64,000 nt of DNA from Lentinus brumalis. Lineage: Eukaryota; Basidiomycota; Agaricomycetes; Polyporales; Polyporaceae. Each line of letters starts with the position of its first letter. Position 1 is the stretch's first letter. Where the stretch lies: contig MARA01000013.1 in NCBI GenBank assembly GCA_001792895.1, positions 868,001 to 932,000 on the forward strand, given 5' to 3'. The position numbers and the translations under genes are program-made. Below the pieces are notes generated by a model, which saw only the letters and a list, made by a program, of their open reading frames with translations, did not search any database and was not told the origin of the DNA. This document shows positions 1-11,509 of the stretch, in pieces.

Positions 1-505
1 CCGGATCAGTGACCAATTCAGGCCAGATGGAGCCGTGACAGCAATGAGGAATTCAGTGTACGTTTCCATTGGCACGTAGATGTCGAGCGTCCGAGGCGTC
101 CATGATGTGTCCGGAACGAAAAAGTGTAAGGCGGTGGATCCAGAGATGATTCCGCGGTGAGTTCGGAGAACGTCGTTGAAGACTTGGATGTTGGATACGA
201 AAGGTGAGACATGCGCGTCATATCGACGTTTCAGGAGCGTGGCGACAACGGTGAAAAATGAGCGTGATGTTGCACGCCAGGCCATCAATGTTTGCCAGTC
301 CGACTGGTAGATGATCGCGACGAGCACATCGACGGGGAGGCTGCGAAGCAATTGGTAAGCTTGTCCTCGGTGTGCTGGGCGCGGATTTACCGAGAGCTAG
401 TGTGCGGGAGATTGCAAGGTTTCTCAGTCTCCGAAGACTGTATCTTCCTGCGCTTCTTCAGAGGTTCGGAAGACAGTACAATATGGTAGCTCGACGAGAG
501 GCGGT
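1..505 (-). CDS. F-box-like/GS-LDIYVP family protein, copy 0 (cut by window edge)
   Basis: N-terminal part of the paralogue family also found at 1912, 10404, 13546 and 16308. The main exon runs from about 340 to beyond base 1 and is open throughout. It starts LPVDVLVAIIYQSDW, an F-box-like segment, then has ISGSTALHFF followed about 15 residues later by TLDIYVP. A short intron (about 341-391) precedes it. The upstream exon reads LKKRRKIQSSE, a basic stretch like a nuclear localisation signal, as in the 13546 copy. The family function is not known to me; the GS...LDIYVP pattern resembles the core of a nucleotidyltransferase fold, which is inference. The true start is not fixed and the C-terminus lies outside the window. 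Confidence 0.6.
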
Positions 506-519
506 CGCTGAGTACAGCG

Positions 520-1911
520 ACTGTGCCGCTTTCCCTGCGCAAAGAGTTCGTTGTAAGTATCAGTAATGTAGCAGATGGAGAACGGCAGTTACTTTATATC
601 GCGGGGGTTTCTGTGCGCTCCAGCGAGTGCAAGAAATATGGGTTGACTCGGGTGCGGCATGAGGGTTGCTCGCGTCTGAGAGTATCTAGTCTTTTGACAG
701 ACCGCTTATGTACTTGGCCAAGGAGCGGGGGTGGAGCGGTATCTTCTTGACCGGCGGTGCTGGGGCGACTATGAGGTGACATGTGAGGTTCAGGGCTAGG
801 ACTTGTGCTACGGACGGTTCGGAATGATGACGCCGACCGCTCAGTCGGGTTTGGAGTGGACCACCGTTAAAGGGCCTGCGCTCAGAACGGCGACTTCGAG
901 TCATATCGTGCTGACGTCTGTAGATGGGGCAGCAGAGGGCTGTCGTGTGGTGCGTATGTGTATACGTTTCTCAGTGTATAGCGTGGCGCAATAGGACTAG
1001 TATTTGCGTACGAAGGTTCAGATCTTCATCTGTGGCGCGGTTGAACATTCTAGGGTGCGTTGGCCCTGCCCAAGAACCAGGAGCGGTGAATCCGATATAG
1101 GCTTGTTCGGTGTGGTGCCGGAATTTTCTTTGTGATGTCGGGGCGAAATGGAGTAGGTCAGGGTTTGTGCGAGTTACCTTACTGTGGCTCCTTGGTTAGC
1201 TGCGTTACTTGTAGACACAGACATTGTACTAGCGGCGCCTATAATCGACTTGGGGCGAATTAAGTGCTTGTCACGACCGAAAGTGGGCGTACTTTGAGTC
1301 TGACTATACCGAGTAGCGTCGCGAAGTTGAGAGTCGTAGCTCATACGAGCTTCTCTGGAACGAAGGGGCTGCAGTACGCTGCAATCTGAATACGAACGTG
1401 GACGACAATGCGAGGGCAGGGGAGAGCATGAAACAACTGGCGATGTTCATCAGGAGGAGGTAGTTAAAGAGCTGTCCGTGGAGCGCCCGTGCGGCTGCCT
1501 GCCGTGCGCGCCAGTGGGTTGAGCGGACTGTGGCGCAGCGGTCTCCGCCTTGCGCTCTTAGCAGTGGTGAGGCTCTTGGTACACGCCTCCGTCTGGATTC
1601 GTCATCGACTACACGCGATCTGCCTTTTTCCCTTTATACAGGTTCCCCACGTCGTTCTGCTCCGTTGCGTGGCGTTCTAGGCGTGCGCGACAACGGTTGT
1701 ATTCAGGACTGGTGATTGATACATTCCAAGGTTGAACGGCAGCGAGGAGACGTTTCACGGTGGTCATAGCCAAGATGTGTGTATATACAGACTGACAAGG
1801 AGATGGTAACGTGCAGGTGACTGCATCTGATGCTTCTACTGAGTAAGTATGAGGAGGGACGAAAATCGGACGGTCTGACGTCAGGATCGGGAACAACGAC
1901 TTTTCGATCGC
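520..1911. other. intergenic region, no supported gene
   Basis: Only short overlapping open frames on both strands without recognisable motifs or splice-consistent extensions. Some of it may be the 5' region of the copy-0 gene. Confidence 0.5.
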
Positions 1912-3203
1912 CTAAAGCGGTGGGGTTGTGATCTTCACGTCGAGCTTTGTTGGAATATGGGTAAGGGGACGATTGAACTGAGACTGAGACGGCGATGGAC
2001 TCACCCATCGAGAGTTCGGTACCCACCCGCGAGTCGTGTGTAAGATTGGCAAGGACGCCTTCTCGCTCTCGAAGGTGAGACGGAAGTCCATGGCGAGGAG
2101 GGTGCGCGAACCGAAGAACAGGTAGTCCCACATGTCAATGAGTTCGCGCAACTCGCCGTCGTCGATGTCGAAGCCGCGTTCCTTGTATCTTTTCAGAGCA
2201 GCTTGATCTCGATGCGACATACTGGTGTGCCTGAGGACTCCAAGACGACAGAGGGTGGCGGATGGGAATCCACACACGCAACTGTCTGGGGTGATGAAGT
2301 TCATCAGCAACGACGCCCAGAAGAAACGGAGTGGGGTGACGGGATTGTTGGAAGGACTGCAGATGATGTCAATGCGACGGTTATTTTTGCCGTAGAACGA
2401 GCGAACGGCTCGCATTCCTTGCGCGGCATCCTTGGAACGGCGGCGGTGCTCGGTGGTCTCAGAATAACTGTCTGTAGATTCCGAGTCGCTCTGGTCGTCC
2501 TTGATATCGGGGCGCTCCTCGTCACCGTCCATATCGCTTTCTGAGGAGCTGAAGTCGTGTTCGTGCACGTTGATCTCCTGATCGCAGGGAATGCGTTCGT
2601 GGACGTCAAGCCCGTCATCCTGGGAGTGGCCGCCGGAGTCGATGTGCGTTTTCGCGGCTCGACGGCGATGTAATCCCTTCCCTGGAGCGGGAGGGGGGAG
2701 GATTCTGAAGTTCAGACCAGAAGGGTCTGTGACAGCGCGAAGGAAGGCGCTATAGGTAGCGGCAGGAACATAGATATCAAGGTCCTGAGGTGACCACGCT
2801 TTGTCGGGAAGAAAGAAGTGGAGGGCTGCAGATCCGGAAATTACGGCGCCGTGTTCATTGAGGAGGTCATCGAACAGGGGAATGTCATCGACAAATGGTC
2901 GTATTTGTCCTTCGTATTGTGAGCGGAGGAATGCTGCGACTACTGAGAAGAAGGCTTTCGATGTACAGCGCCATGCGAGTAGTGTTTTCCAGTCCGATTC
3001 GTGGATAATTGCGACGATGATGTCGATAGGGACACTATCATGCGGTCAATGGTGTACTGAGAGGAACGTGAGCTCACTTACTGGTGCAATGGAAGTAGTC
3101 GGGTGCCAAGAGCGGTCAGAGAAACAGCTCCTCGACCAACTAAAGCGGAGTACGTGGGAGGGTTCGTCGACGAGGCCCTTTCGCGGATAAATGTAGCAAG
3201 CAT
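1912..3203 (-). CDS. F-box-like/GS-DLDIYVP family protein, copy 1
   Basis: Two-exon gene. The main exon (about 3033 to 1912) is open across its whole length and begins VPIDIIVAIIHESDW (F-box-like). Next come ISGSAALHFFLPD and DLDIYVP, an acidic Ser-rich linker (about residues 185-245 of the product), then the conserved C-terminal block with RRIDIICSPSNNP, LMNF and CVCGFPSATL, closing with TTRGWVPNSRW. A 50-bp GT-AG intron joins it to a first exon starting MLATFIRERASS at 3203. Its N-terminus aligns with copy 4 (AVSLTALGTRLLPLH against AFSLTTTRAQLLPMY), which supports this start. It keeps both acidic residues of DLDIYVP, a possible metal-binding pair if the nucleotidyltransferase analogy holds. 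Substrate and role are unknown. Confidence 0.7.
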
Positions 3204-3627
3204 GATGAACCTGGAGCAATGTACGTGTGGTAGGCTGAAGGCTTCGTGCGGTTGCCGCTCTTTTATAGGTATAGAAGTAGGTATCGAACATGTGATGGCA
3301 GGGTCCAAGCGCTACAAGCGTATGCAGGCTGGGAATGTTACCGTCCTGAAGTCCGGCGGTTGACGTTGGGATTCGTCGGGTGGACCTTCAGTTTCGCGGT
3401 TCAAGTTTATCCTCGGCGTGACGGCACGGCTTGGTGGTCTCGAAGACTGAGAACTAGTCAATATGCGGACTAGACTGGGAAGTTGCACCTGTGCAGGGAC
3501 CTGGTGCGACAGATTCGGCTACAGTCACCGGCTCCTCAAGACGCTTGAACTTTGTTGTATTCCGCGGCAGGTTAGGCATAGCGCATAAGGTTGAGCTGGC
3601 ACTCTATTCGTTAACGCTTCTCGACGA

Positions 3628-5793
3628 TCAAGACGTGAATCCGTACGTCTCTGTTGCTGGTTGGCGTTGGGGCGATTTGGGTCCGCAAAACTCGCGAAGC
3701 GGACCATAGTCGAGGATGAAGTCGCCCGTGTGGGTGGCGTAATGATGGCTTGGTCTGGTGACATCCGGCCTGTAGAGCTGATGCCACGGAGGTTCAGTCC
3801 AGCTGAAGTACGAGTGCGCCAGATCACATACCTCCAATAGCTCCGTGCAGTATTCGCGCGGAAGTCGGTCTACCTCCTCAAGTTGTGCCTCAGTCAGGCT
3901 CTTGGACAGCGATATCTGAAGAGCGTGGGACACGTTCTCAAAATTCTGCAGGTCTTGCGGCAACGGACCGGCTGAACGAGGACCTGGATCGCCCTTCTCT
4001 GGCCATGCCTCGTCGTCCGTAGTCTCCACGGTGCCGTTACCGTCCGTGTTATCCTGGAGAAGAAGATCAGCTGCGAACTGATCAAGAGCGGAGAAGGCAA
4101 ACCGTACGTGCCTTTTTAACAACGTCGAGCCTTATGTGTCGAACATCGACTCGTTTTCGAGTCTCACATGAGCTGCAGATCAGATGCGAGAGAGCTGTAA
4201 GCAAAGTCAGGCAACGGAGAGCCAGCCCTCGCGGCGTGAAGCCCGGAAGTCATCTCGAGCTCTCTTTACGTTCCGAGAACACAGCCGCGATGTGATCGAG
4301 ACGTCGCTCGAGACGCGTGCCGTCGGAATGCGGTATAACCTGTTCCCACAACTGAGGGAGCTGTAAGACACAAGTATGTATTAGTATCGTAGGACTACTC
4401 TACAGTGATACACCATCTACCAGAAAGAGTCCACGATACTGGCAAAGTGCAGCCACTATTCTGATGTCAGCGAACCCCGAGCAGGTTCTCCGACTAGACG
4501 TGGCAGTCGTCCGAGCTTGCGCGGTAGATGAAACGCTATGGAGATCAGTGAGATATTGCAGAAGTAGCACGACGTCGACGAGCACTGACTTACCTCAGGA
4601 ATTCATGAAGCTGCCGATGTTCCTTCATAGGTCGCAGGATGCCGAGCTGTACCCGGTGTCTTCACCAATCATAACAACGATGTTAGGTCAACGTCTAGGC
4701 GTGGGGAAGAGAGTATGGCTGTGCGGACCGAAACAGTCGATCTTGTGAGCAGCAAGTTTGTCGCAGAAGACACCAACGAGGATCACTCACACGAGACGAC
4801 CTTTCGGATACTTCGGGATGGGTATCAGAACGCTAAACCGCTACAATCGGTACAGCTCCTTTGTTCTGGCCAAGTCTCTTTGGGCCCTGGGCTGATTCCC
4901 ATGAGAAGCAGATTGGCGGTGCAGTACCTGATGAGATGACGACCGCATGTGAGCCTTTAGCAAATTCAGCGACAACTTTGGGAAGCTCTTACTGCAAGTA
5001 GAAAGGGAAGTTGACGTTGTTGAGCGACAAGGGACGCGATGTATAGGAGGACGCAATGTTGCTGCACAGATACGAGAAACTGGAAGGATGTCAGGTCAGG
5101 GTTATGTTGAGGACAAGCTGGACGAGAGAGAGGACATACTAGTCCGCCCGGCAAGTAATGAGTGTCCTCTTCCTCGCTCTCCAAGCCGTCAGTTTCCCAG
5201 TCGTCGTCACATATCGGAATCATTTCAGGCTCTTCTTCAAGTGGAACCGCGTCTTCCGCGGCCGCCTCAACGATAGAGAACCCGCGAAGGTCTGGCGGTC
5301 GAGCGACGGCTTCGAAGGAAGGAAGATGGACGGAGCAATGGGCAGGAATCCCCTTGAACGCCGCATAATATATGTCGAAACCAAAGGGGAGCTGCATGGC
5401 CGGTGGCGAAGTTGCAAGCCCGGATCAGGCACGACTCGGATACCTGGAGCGCATAGAGCTCGAATACTCACGCGTTGCCACCTTGCTGTACACCGCGCTG
5501 GGGTTCGTCTCGCATAGGGTCTGAGTCGGAGAACATCTTCTCCGTCAAGTCAGTGCTCTGCGGCGGAGCGGGAGGCGCAGGCCACATACAGAACCACTCA
5601 CCACCTTTGCGGTCCCAGTTACTGTGCCAGTGTCTCCTTGGTTGGTATCCCCCACGGGTCGATAGCACGACGCATTTCCAAAGATCAGGCCGTCTGGCAC
5701 CCTGTTCGGAGATGCGAACATCTGGATAACGACCCGGGAACGAGGGAAGGATGTGGATAGGGAGCCGCGCTGGCGGACGACGGTCGGCGGCAA
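3628..5793 (-). CDS. hypothetical multi-exon protein (model uncertain)
   Basis: At least three coding-looking minus-strand blocks with short introns suspected between them: about 5793-5468 (contains GLIFGNASCYRPVGDTNQ and WPAPPAPPQSTDLTEK), 5397-5080 (MQLPFGFDIYYAAFKGIP, then an acidic stretch with EEEPEMIPICDDDWETDG) and 4122-3628 (ends ILDYGPLREFCGPKSP). The final block is a clean 164-residue open frame rich in Glu, Asp and Pro. I do not recognise the family. These blocks could be two adjacent small genes rather than one. The acidic composition and a consistent strand are the main reasons for calling it coding. Confidence 0.35.
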
Positions 5794-6358
5794 GACGTAT
5801 ATCTCTAGATGACCGGGTTTGTAGCGCGCCGCTGCACTTGAACGTTTTCCAGAAGCACTTGACTGGGAGCTATGCCGCTGCTTGGTGAGGCCTATGTACG
5901 ATCAACGACTCAGAACGATATCTATACTCACATTACTCCCTCGAGCCATGGCCAGACTGCACTTGCGGTGTGCGGGGAACGAAGTTGGAAGTGGGCGTGA
6001 AGAGATGGCGGAAGGATAGAGTCGGTACGACACCAGGAATGTGTTATACAGAACTGGCGCATGGTGCTAGACCATCATGTCTTCCAGGTCCGTTTTCGTA
6101 TGTACCGGAGGAGGCTCGGGGGGTGCATGTCAACTGGAGCGAGCGCGTGAGGCACATAGCCAAGTACACTCTACGTACATGAGTTAGTACACGCGTGCGA
6201 CAGGCATTGCGGCATGCGGAAGAAGGACCTACCATTACGACCCGCAGAAGCGCGAGAATATCGAACTAGGGTGTAAGGGCAACACCCGTACACGTCGTGG
6301 CGCCGTTGATGAACTCTTCTAGCTACGCGAGGGTGCACCGGAACTGTCGTGGGTGTAG

Positions 6359-6792
6359 TCAAGAAGCAAAACGCGCGCAAAGAGTATCGCGATCGAGGCC
6401 AAGAGACGAGTCCAGTACCACTGTACGCAATCCATGAGTTGGGAAGGGCGCGTCGATCCTGAGTATCAGGCTGTGCGTGTGCGGGTCTAAGAAATACTGA
6501 TCACTTGTATACTGTAAGTGTATGAAGACGGGTATCAATTGAAGAAGAAAGACCAAGCGTACCGGGACATCCTCCGTGTAGACGTCCATCCTCAGCACTA
6601 TGGCTCCACCGGTTGATTCGGTACCTCCATCGAAGCGATGATAGCTTTGAGAGAACGGCTCGCGTGATGTTCTGCCGGTGTGCGATGTGGACGAGGAGTG
6701 TGTAGGAAGCAAGCCTGAGAATGTAGACGGCGATGGCGTAGTGGCATGCTCTTGGGAGATATGCCAGGCAGGTATGAGTGTGTCTTCTGCAT
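6359..6792 (-). CDS. small hypothetical protein, two exons
   Basis: An exon ending LRMDVYTEDVP is followed by a GTACGC...TTACAG intron of about 55 bp. The next exon starts YTSDQYFLDPHTHSL and ends SLGLDRDTLCARFAS with a stop at 6359. Splicing in phase 0 gives one continuous frame. The start is not clear. No family recognised; it may be the 3' end of a larger gene or an upstream part of its neighbour. Confidence 0.3.
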
Positions 6793-7742
6793 AACGTCGA
6801 TGGTGTTGTCTTTGTTGCGGGACCGTGACTGGGCTTTATTCGATCCGTAAGGCTTAGGTGGAGAGCGTAGACGAGACGTAGAAACGGTTATGACGATGGT
6901 TCAAGGGAAGAATTGGTTATGTAGACGCGCGATCGGACCTGGCGCTACGTCCCGTGTTGCGAGCGAACCTTAACCTTAGCTCAGAGTCACCGTCACCCTC
7001 CAGCACATTTGTCTGGGACCTTGTACTTACTACTAGACATCGCTAGGCGTCTGGAATCTCTTGAACCCACGCCACATCGTCTGTGAAATGGGCGCAAGGC
7101 CTTGCCGATTGACCTCGCTTACACCGTGTCCAAGTACTGTACGACGATCTGCTATCTGGCCTGCGGCTACGCCAGAGGTGATGACATTTCGTCCGCTACG
7201 TTGCACCCCTGTCGCAGCTCATGTCCACACAGCTTGCACACCATGTCTGTGCGGAAAGAGGTGATATTGCGGATTGGAGAAGAACTCAGTGTAGTTATGC
7301 TTAACTGCAAACGTGACTCGTGCGTATGGTAGCTGTGTCGGCAAGAACGTGGAATGAAACTACGTACTAGGAAGACGGTGTACAACGATGCGGAACGTGT
7401 TCTTATAGAGCAAATTATGAATGCACCAAGATAGGTTTCTACGGCGCAAGAAGCAAGACCGTGACCGTCCGCCGGCAGATGTGCTTACGCGAAACGCCAA
7501 CCGAAGTAACGTGCTATCGCCTCCAAGCACACTTCCCAGCGTATTCCGCATGCATTGCACAACGTTCTTACACCGCAAGGTCCCTGAGAGTTGCCGTGGA
7601 TGGTCAGTATTCGAGTGGGATGTTTTGTCAGGAGAATACTGACCCTTCGCCAAGCATCGGAATGCGGCCGCGTCGTGTCGTTGTGGCAGCGAGTGCAGCA
7701 TTGATCTAGATTCGATGAGGGTAAGATCGGCTGTGGACGACA

Positions 7743-9349
7743 TCAGTTCTGCCCCGGCGTAGCTGTGAATGTGCACACCAAGTCGGGCGTGGCGGAAGGT
7801 CGAGAGTTGCTCTCGATTGGCCAGCCAAAGTGTTGCGCCATTGCTTGCAGACAGATTCGCCAGCGGAGGCCGCACGAATCACATAACGTCGATATCCCGC
7901 AAGGTCCCTGTGGCGCATGATGGACAGTGAGGAGTTAGTATGATGTGCCATAATAATATAGTACGAACGAGCACAAACCGACTGCCAGGTGTCAGATTGT
8001 GGTGGTCGCGGACAGCCGCAGCGGGTGCAGGGTGCCATCTGGGGTGTTGTTGCGGGGGCCGTGTTCATCTACAAAGTATCAGTCGATATTTTACTGCAGC
8101 GATGCGGAGAACACACGCTGCGCAACTTGAACGCCGGTGGGCGGACGTTCGCAAGAGCTATGATGATGAGGCTTCAATAGTTAATGGTTTGTGAATTGAG
8201 TGAACGTGGACAGGTCGACGTACGGAGGGCTTTTGGCGGCCCGAAGTTTCGCGGCAATGTGCCTCGACCTGGGAGAACGCAAAGCAGATAAATCCATCAG
8301 TGGGAAGCGAGCTTCAACAGAGGCGAAGATTTCGGACCCTTGGCTTGTGCGTAGCCAGCACGTTCGAGGTAATCTGGCCAAGTCAAGTATTCGAGAGTGG
8401 GGCTCATGTAAGAGGCGGCATCTGGCTGTGTTACATGTGTTCGTTATGAGATGACGACGGCCTTGGAGCAGCGAATCGATCGACTCACAATGCTGGCTGC
8501 ATTTGTGTGGGGTTGGTCGGGTGCGACGGGTGCGACGGGTGGGTCTTCCATAGAAGTGGAGCGAGGCGAAGCAGTGTCGGTTGTTGGTGGCTTCGGTGGG
8601 TTCGAGTTGGGCAGAGTCGGGGACATCATGCGCGGCGTGAAACTGTCGCAGGTGTCATCAACTTGTATTGATGATTGACCTTGAGCTGAGGACATAGATA
8701 CATCGACGCGTGCAGGGACTGGAGGACTTGACGCTGATGGGACTTGCACGTTTCGCGTGATTGAGGTTTGGTTGTCAGCAGGGATAGCGGATCGTTTAGG
8801 GCGTTCTTCAACAGTCTCCCTTGAAGACTCCGGAAGTGGCGGGCAGAATGGGACGGTGGCGATGTTGGGGGCGGTAGACCAGTCGGGGCCGGAAGGACAA
8901 ATGTCTCTGAACGTCGGCTGCAACGGGGAGGTTTCATCAAACACATAACCGGTCACGCTAGACGGTGATGATGCTTGACTCGACGAGGGAATTGGAGCGT
9001 GTAGTTCGGGAGATCCGATAAATGTCGATCGCTTGCCGGAGGGAGCGTATGAGGGGGAAGGAGTAGTCTCGAGCTGCTGGATCTCGGGAACAAGGTTGCT
9101 TGAAGCGTCCTGCCAGAGTATATCGGAGAGGAGCTTGCTGGGAGCGCACGCCTGAACGGCCGGGTCGTTTAAGAGCGGCTGGGTCTGCCATCCGATGCTT
9201 CCAGGAGCCATCATCGAATAATCGTATGTGGTCGGCGTAAGAGGCGGAGGTGCATCGTAAGACGTCGGAATTTGGACCCATGGGTCAGAGCAAGGGCTAG
9301 CGTTGCGGTGGCGATACTGCGGAAGGTCATCGTAGTTGAACAAAGACAT
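7743..9349 (-). CDS. GATA-type zinc-finger protein, candidate transcription factor
   Basis: The first exon (9349-8489, 287 codons) starts MSLFNYDDLPQYRHRN and encodes a Pro/Ser/Thr-rich disordered region. A phase-0 intron (donor GTGAGT) leads to PDAASYMSPTLEYLTWPDY. Further introns follow, not all resolved. The last two exons carry the zinc finger: APCTRCG on one side of an intron, GPCGISTLCDSCGLRWR on the other. Joined in phase 0 (donor TCG|GTTTGT, acceptor CACAG) they give C-x2-C, 21 residues including W-Q-S-G-P-x-G, then C-x2-C-G-L-R-W, the hallmark of GATA fingers. GATA proteins bind (A/T)GATA(A/G) DNA in the nucleus and in fungi control nitrogen, iron and light responses; which of these applies here is unknown. 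The finger lies near the C-terminus, with the stop about 35 residues later. Confidence 0.6.
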
Positions 9350-9399
9350 TGTGCTTGACGATACTCTACCGTAACATCTTTAACAATACAAGACAAGCA

Positions 9400-10400
9400 C
9401 GGTCTCGCGTGGAATAAGTGTCCGACTGCGGTAGAGACTACTGTATTTGCGATGAAGCATAGATTTTTTCGCTAAGAACCAGATCAGTATCTCTTGGCGG
9501 GGCGATTTGAACAGTGCCTGCTTACATCTGCAGGATGCCCATCTTCAACAATTTGGTCCATCGTCACGATGACGAGTCTGACTTCAGTGGGCCGTGTGCG
9601 AGCAAAAGCTTGTTCTCTGCGGGAGGACGTGGATGTCGAGCGGTGTAGAAGGTGCGACTGACACGATAAGGCGCGAGAGCATGTGCCGATGCGCGAGTAG
9701 AACTAGAACGGAGGAACGCGCTGGAACACGACGTCGGGAGTCGTGACGGTGATGAGCACTCCTTGTGGGACCCTAGAGTCGAAATTCGGAACTGAATTTG
9801 AGCGTCTAACACAGACAGTGCATTGCAGCGCGCGTGAACGAGCCTCGTGATCGAATTGCATAGTTGGCGGGGAAGAACTCTATCAGCCTGCGTCGGGCAT
9901 ACTTGGCGCAAAGTGACTTGGGTAGATGTGAGTACATGGAAACGGGACAGTCAGTCAGCGATATCGAAGAGCGAGGCCGAGCGCGGAATGTTGTCCAGTA
10001 GATGTCAGCAAGCTGCGATCGAGCATTCACTGTTAGCGTCAATGGTTAACATCTCAGGGCTGCGACTCGACAGAAGGCAAGCTCGTTCGCTTACTCACAT
10101 GTAACAATAGTAAGCTCGAACTTTTTCCTGCGCGATAATTTATAATGAGAGTCGAGAGGGGGATCGCATAGATATAACGGCCGGTGCGTGTGGAAAAGTA
10201 AGCTAACATATAAAAGAGAGTGAAGTATGGGGCCTAGAGCGCGACGAGACAAGAGGTAACAGGTCGTATATACACAGCAAACCAAGCACAAATCTCCATT
10301 TGACGTCACAAGATGACGTTTAGTTTGGCTATGGTCCTGAGTGGCAGAATGAGTGGGGAACGACGGGCGATGCAGGCGACAGTATGAGAGACTCACAGAC
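9400..10400. other. intergenic region, no supported gene
   Basis: Upstream region of the GATA gene and downstream region of the copy-2 paralogue. Only short frames without motifs. Confidence 0.45.
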
Positions 10401-10403
10401 TGT

Positions 10404-11504
10404 TCATCGAAGCCATTCGGGGTTCGACACCCAGCCACGGACAGTGGACTTGACAGGGAGCTTATATAGAGGGTCTCTGAGGTTGTGTCGGAAGTCTACT
10501 GCGAGGATGATGCGTGCGCCGAAAAATACCATGTGCCACGGGTCCAGATCTTGTCGCGGGCCATCAGCTTCAAACCGGAAGCCTCGTTTCCTGTACACAT
10601 TCCGATAGCTGCGCTCCCGGGGAGACAAGCCACAGTACTTGATGACGCCGAGTCGATCGAGTGTAGCAGACGGAAAACCGCATACACACGCGTCGGGGGT
10701 GAGGAAGTTCATCACGAGGGACGAAAATGAGTCCCGAAGAGGCGACACTGGATTGTTCGATGAACTGCACATGAGGCGAATGATGCGGCCGTTAGGGGCG
10801 CACATACGGCGCATGGCACGACAACCAGTGCCAAGGACCATGTGGAGATGCTTGCGATCGTGCATGTCTCGTTGCGGCGGATCGTCGATGGCCTCGTAGT
10901 TGTCTGAGTTACGATCAACTTCTTCATTGGTATAGGCGTCGAAACGAGAGGCAATGCCAACTGTGTGTGCGTGGATGTCGGACGCTGATTCCTGTCTGTC
11001 GCCGGGGTCCAGATCTGCAACTCCTGAGCGTGGAACTACGCACTTGTTATGATGTCGGCGATGGATACGCTTCCAATTAAGACCAACCGGATCGGCGACG
11101 GTGAAGAGAAAACGTCTGTACCTCTCCGCGGGCACGTAGATGTCAAGAGTAGTCGGAGACCACGACACATCTGGAAGAAGAAAGTGGAGCGCAGTGGAAC
11201 CGCAAATGATCGCGCCAGTGTCCCGCAGAATATCGTCGAGTAGAGGGATCTTCTGGTTCGACACGAATGGGCTAACGTGCGCCTCGTATCGTCGCCGGAG
11301 AACCACAGCGACGGCCTCGAATGATGCGCGTGACGTGGCGCGCCAGACAGCGAGCGTGTGCCAGTCGGACAAATGAATGATGGCGACGAGGATATTCATG
11401 GGAAGTCTGGGATGCTTCGACGTAAATACATGGACTGCAAACCGCATGAACACTTACGTAGGGCCTAGGGAGAGACGATCATGGACGGAGCTGTGCAACG
11501 CCAT
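10404..11504 (-). CDS. F-box-like/GS-LDIYVP family protein, copy 2
   Basis: Two exons. Exon 1 starts at 11504 (MALHSSVHDRLSLGPT). A 48-bp intron (GTAAGTG...CCCAG) leads to LPMNILVAIIHLSDWHTL, the F-box-like opening. The second exon continues without a break to the stop at 10404. It has IICGSTALHFLLPD, then TLDIYVPAERY, a His/Arg-rich linker in place of the long acidic one, and the C-terminal block SSSNNPVSPLRDSF, LVMNFLTPDACVCGFPSATL, closing GWVSNPEWLR. Differences from its paralogues: GSTALHF is preceded by Cys rather than Ser, and the first acidic residue of DLDIYVP is Thr. Function unknown. Confidence 0.7.
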
Positions 11505-11509
11505 TCGTG

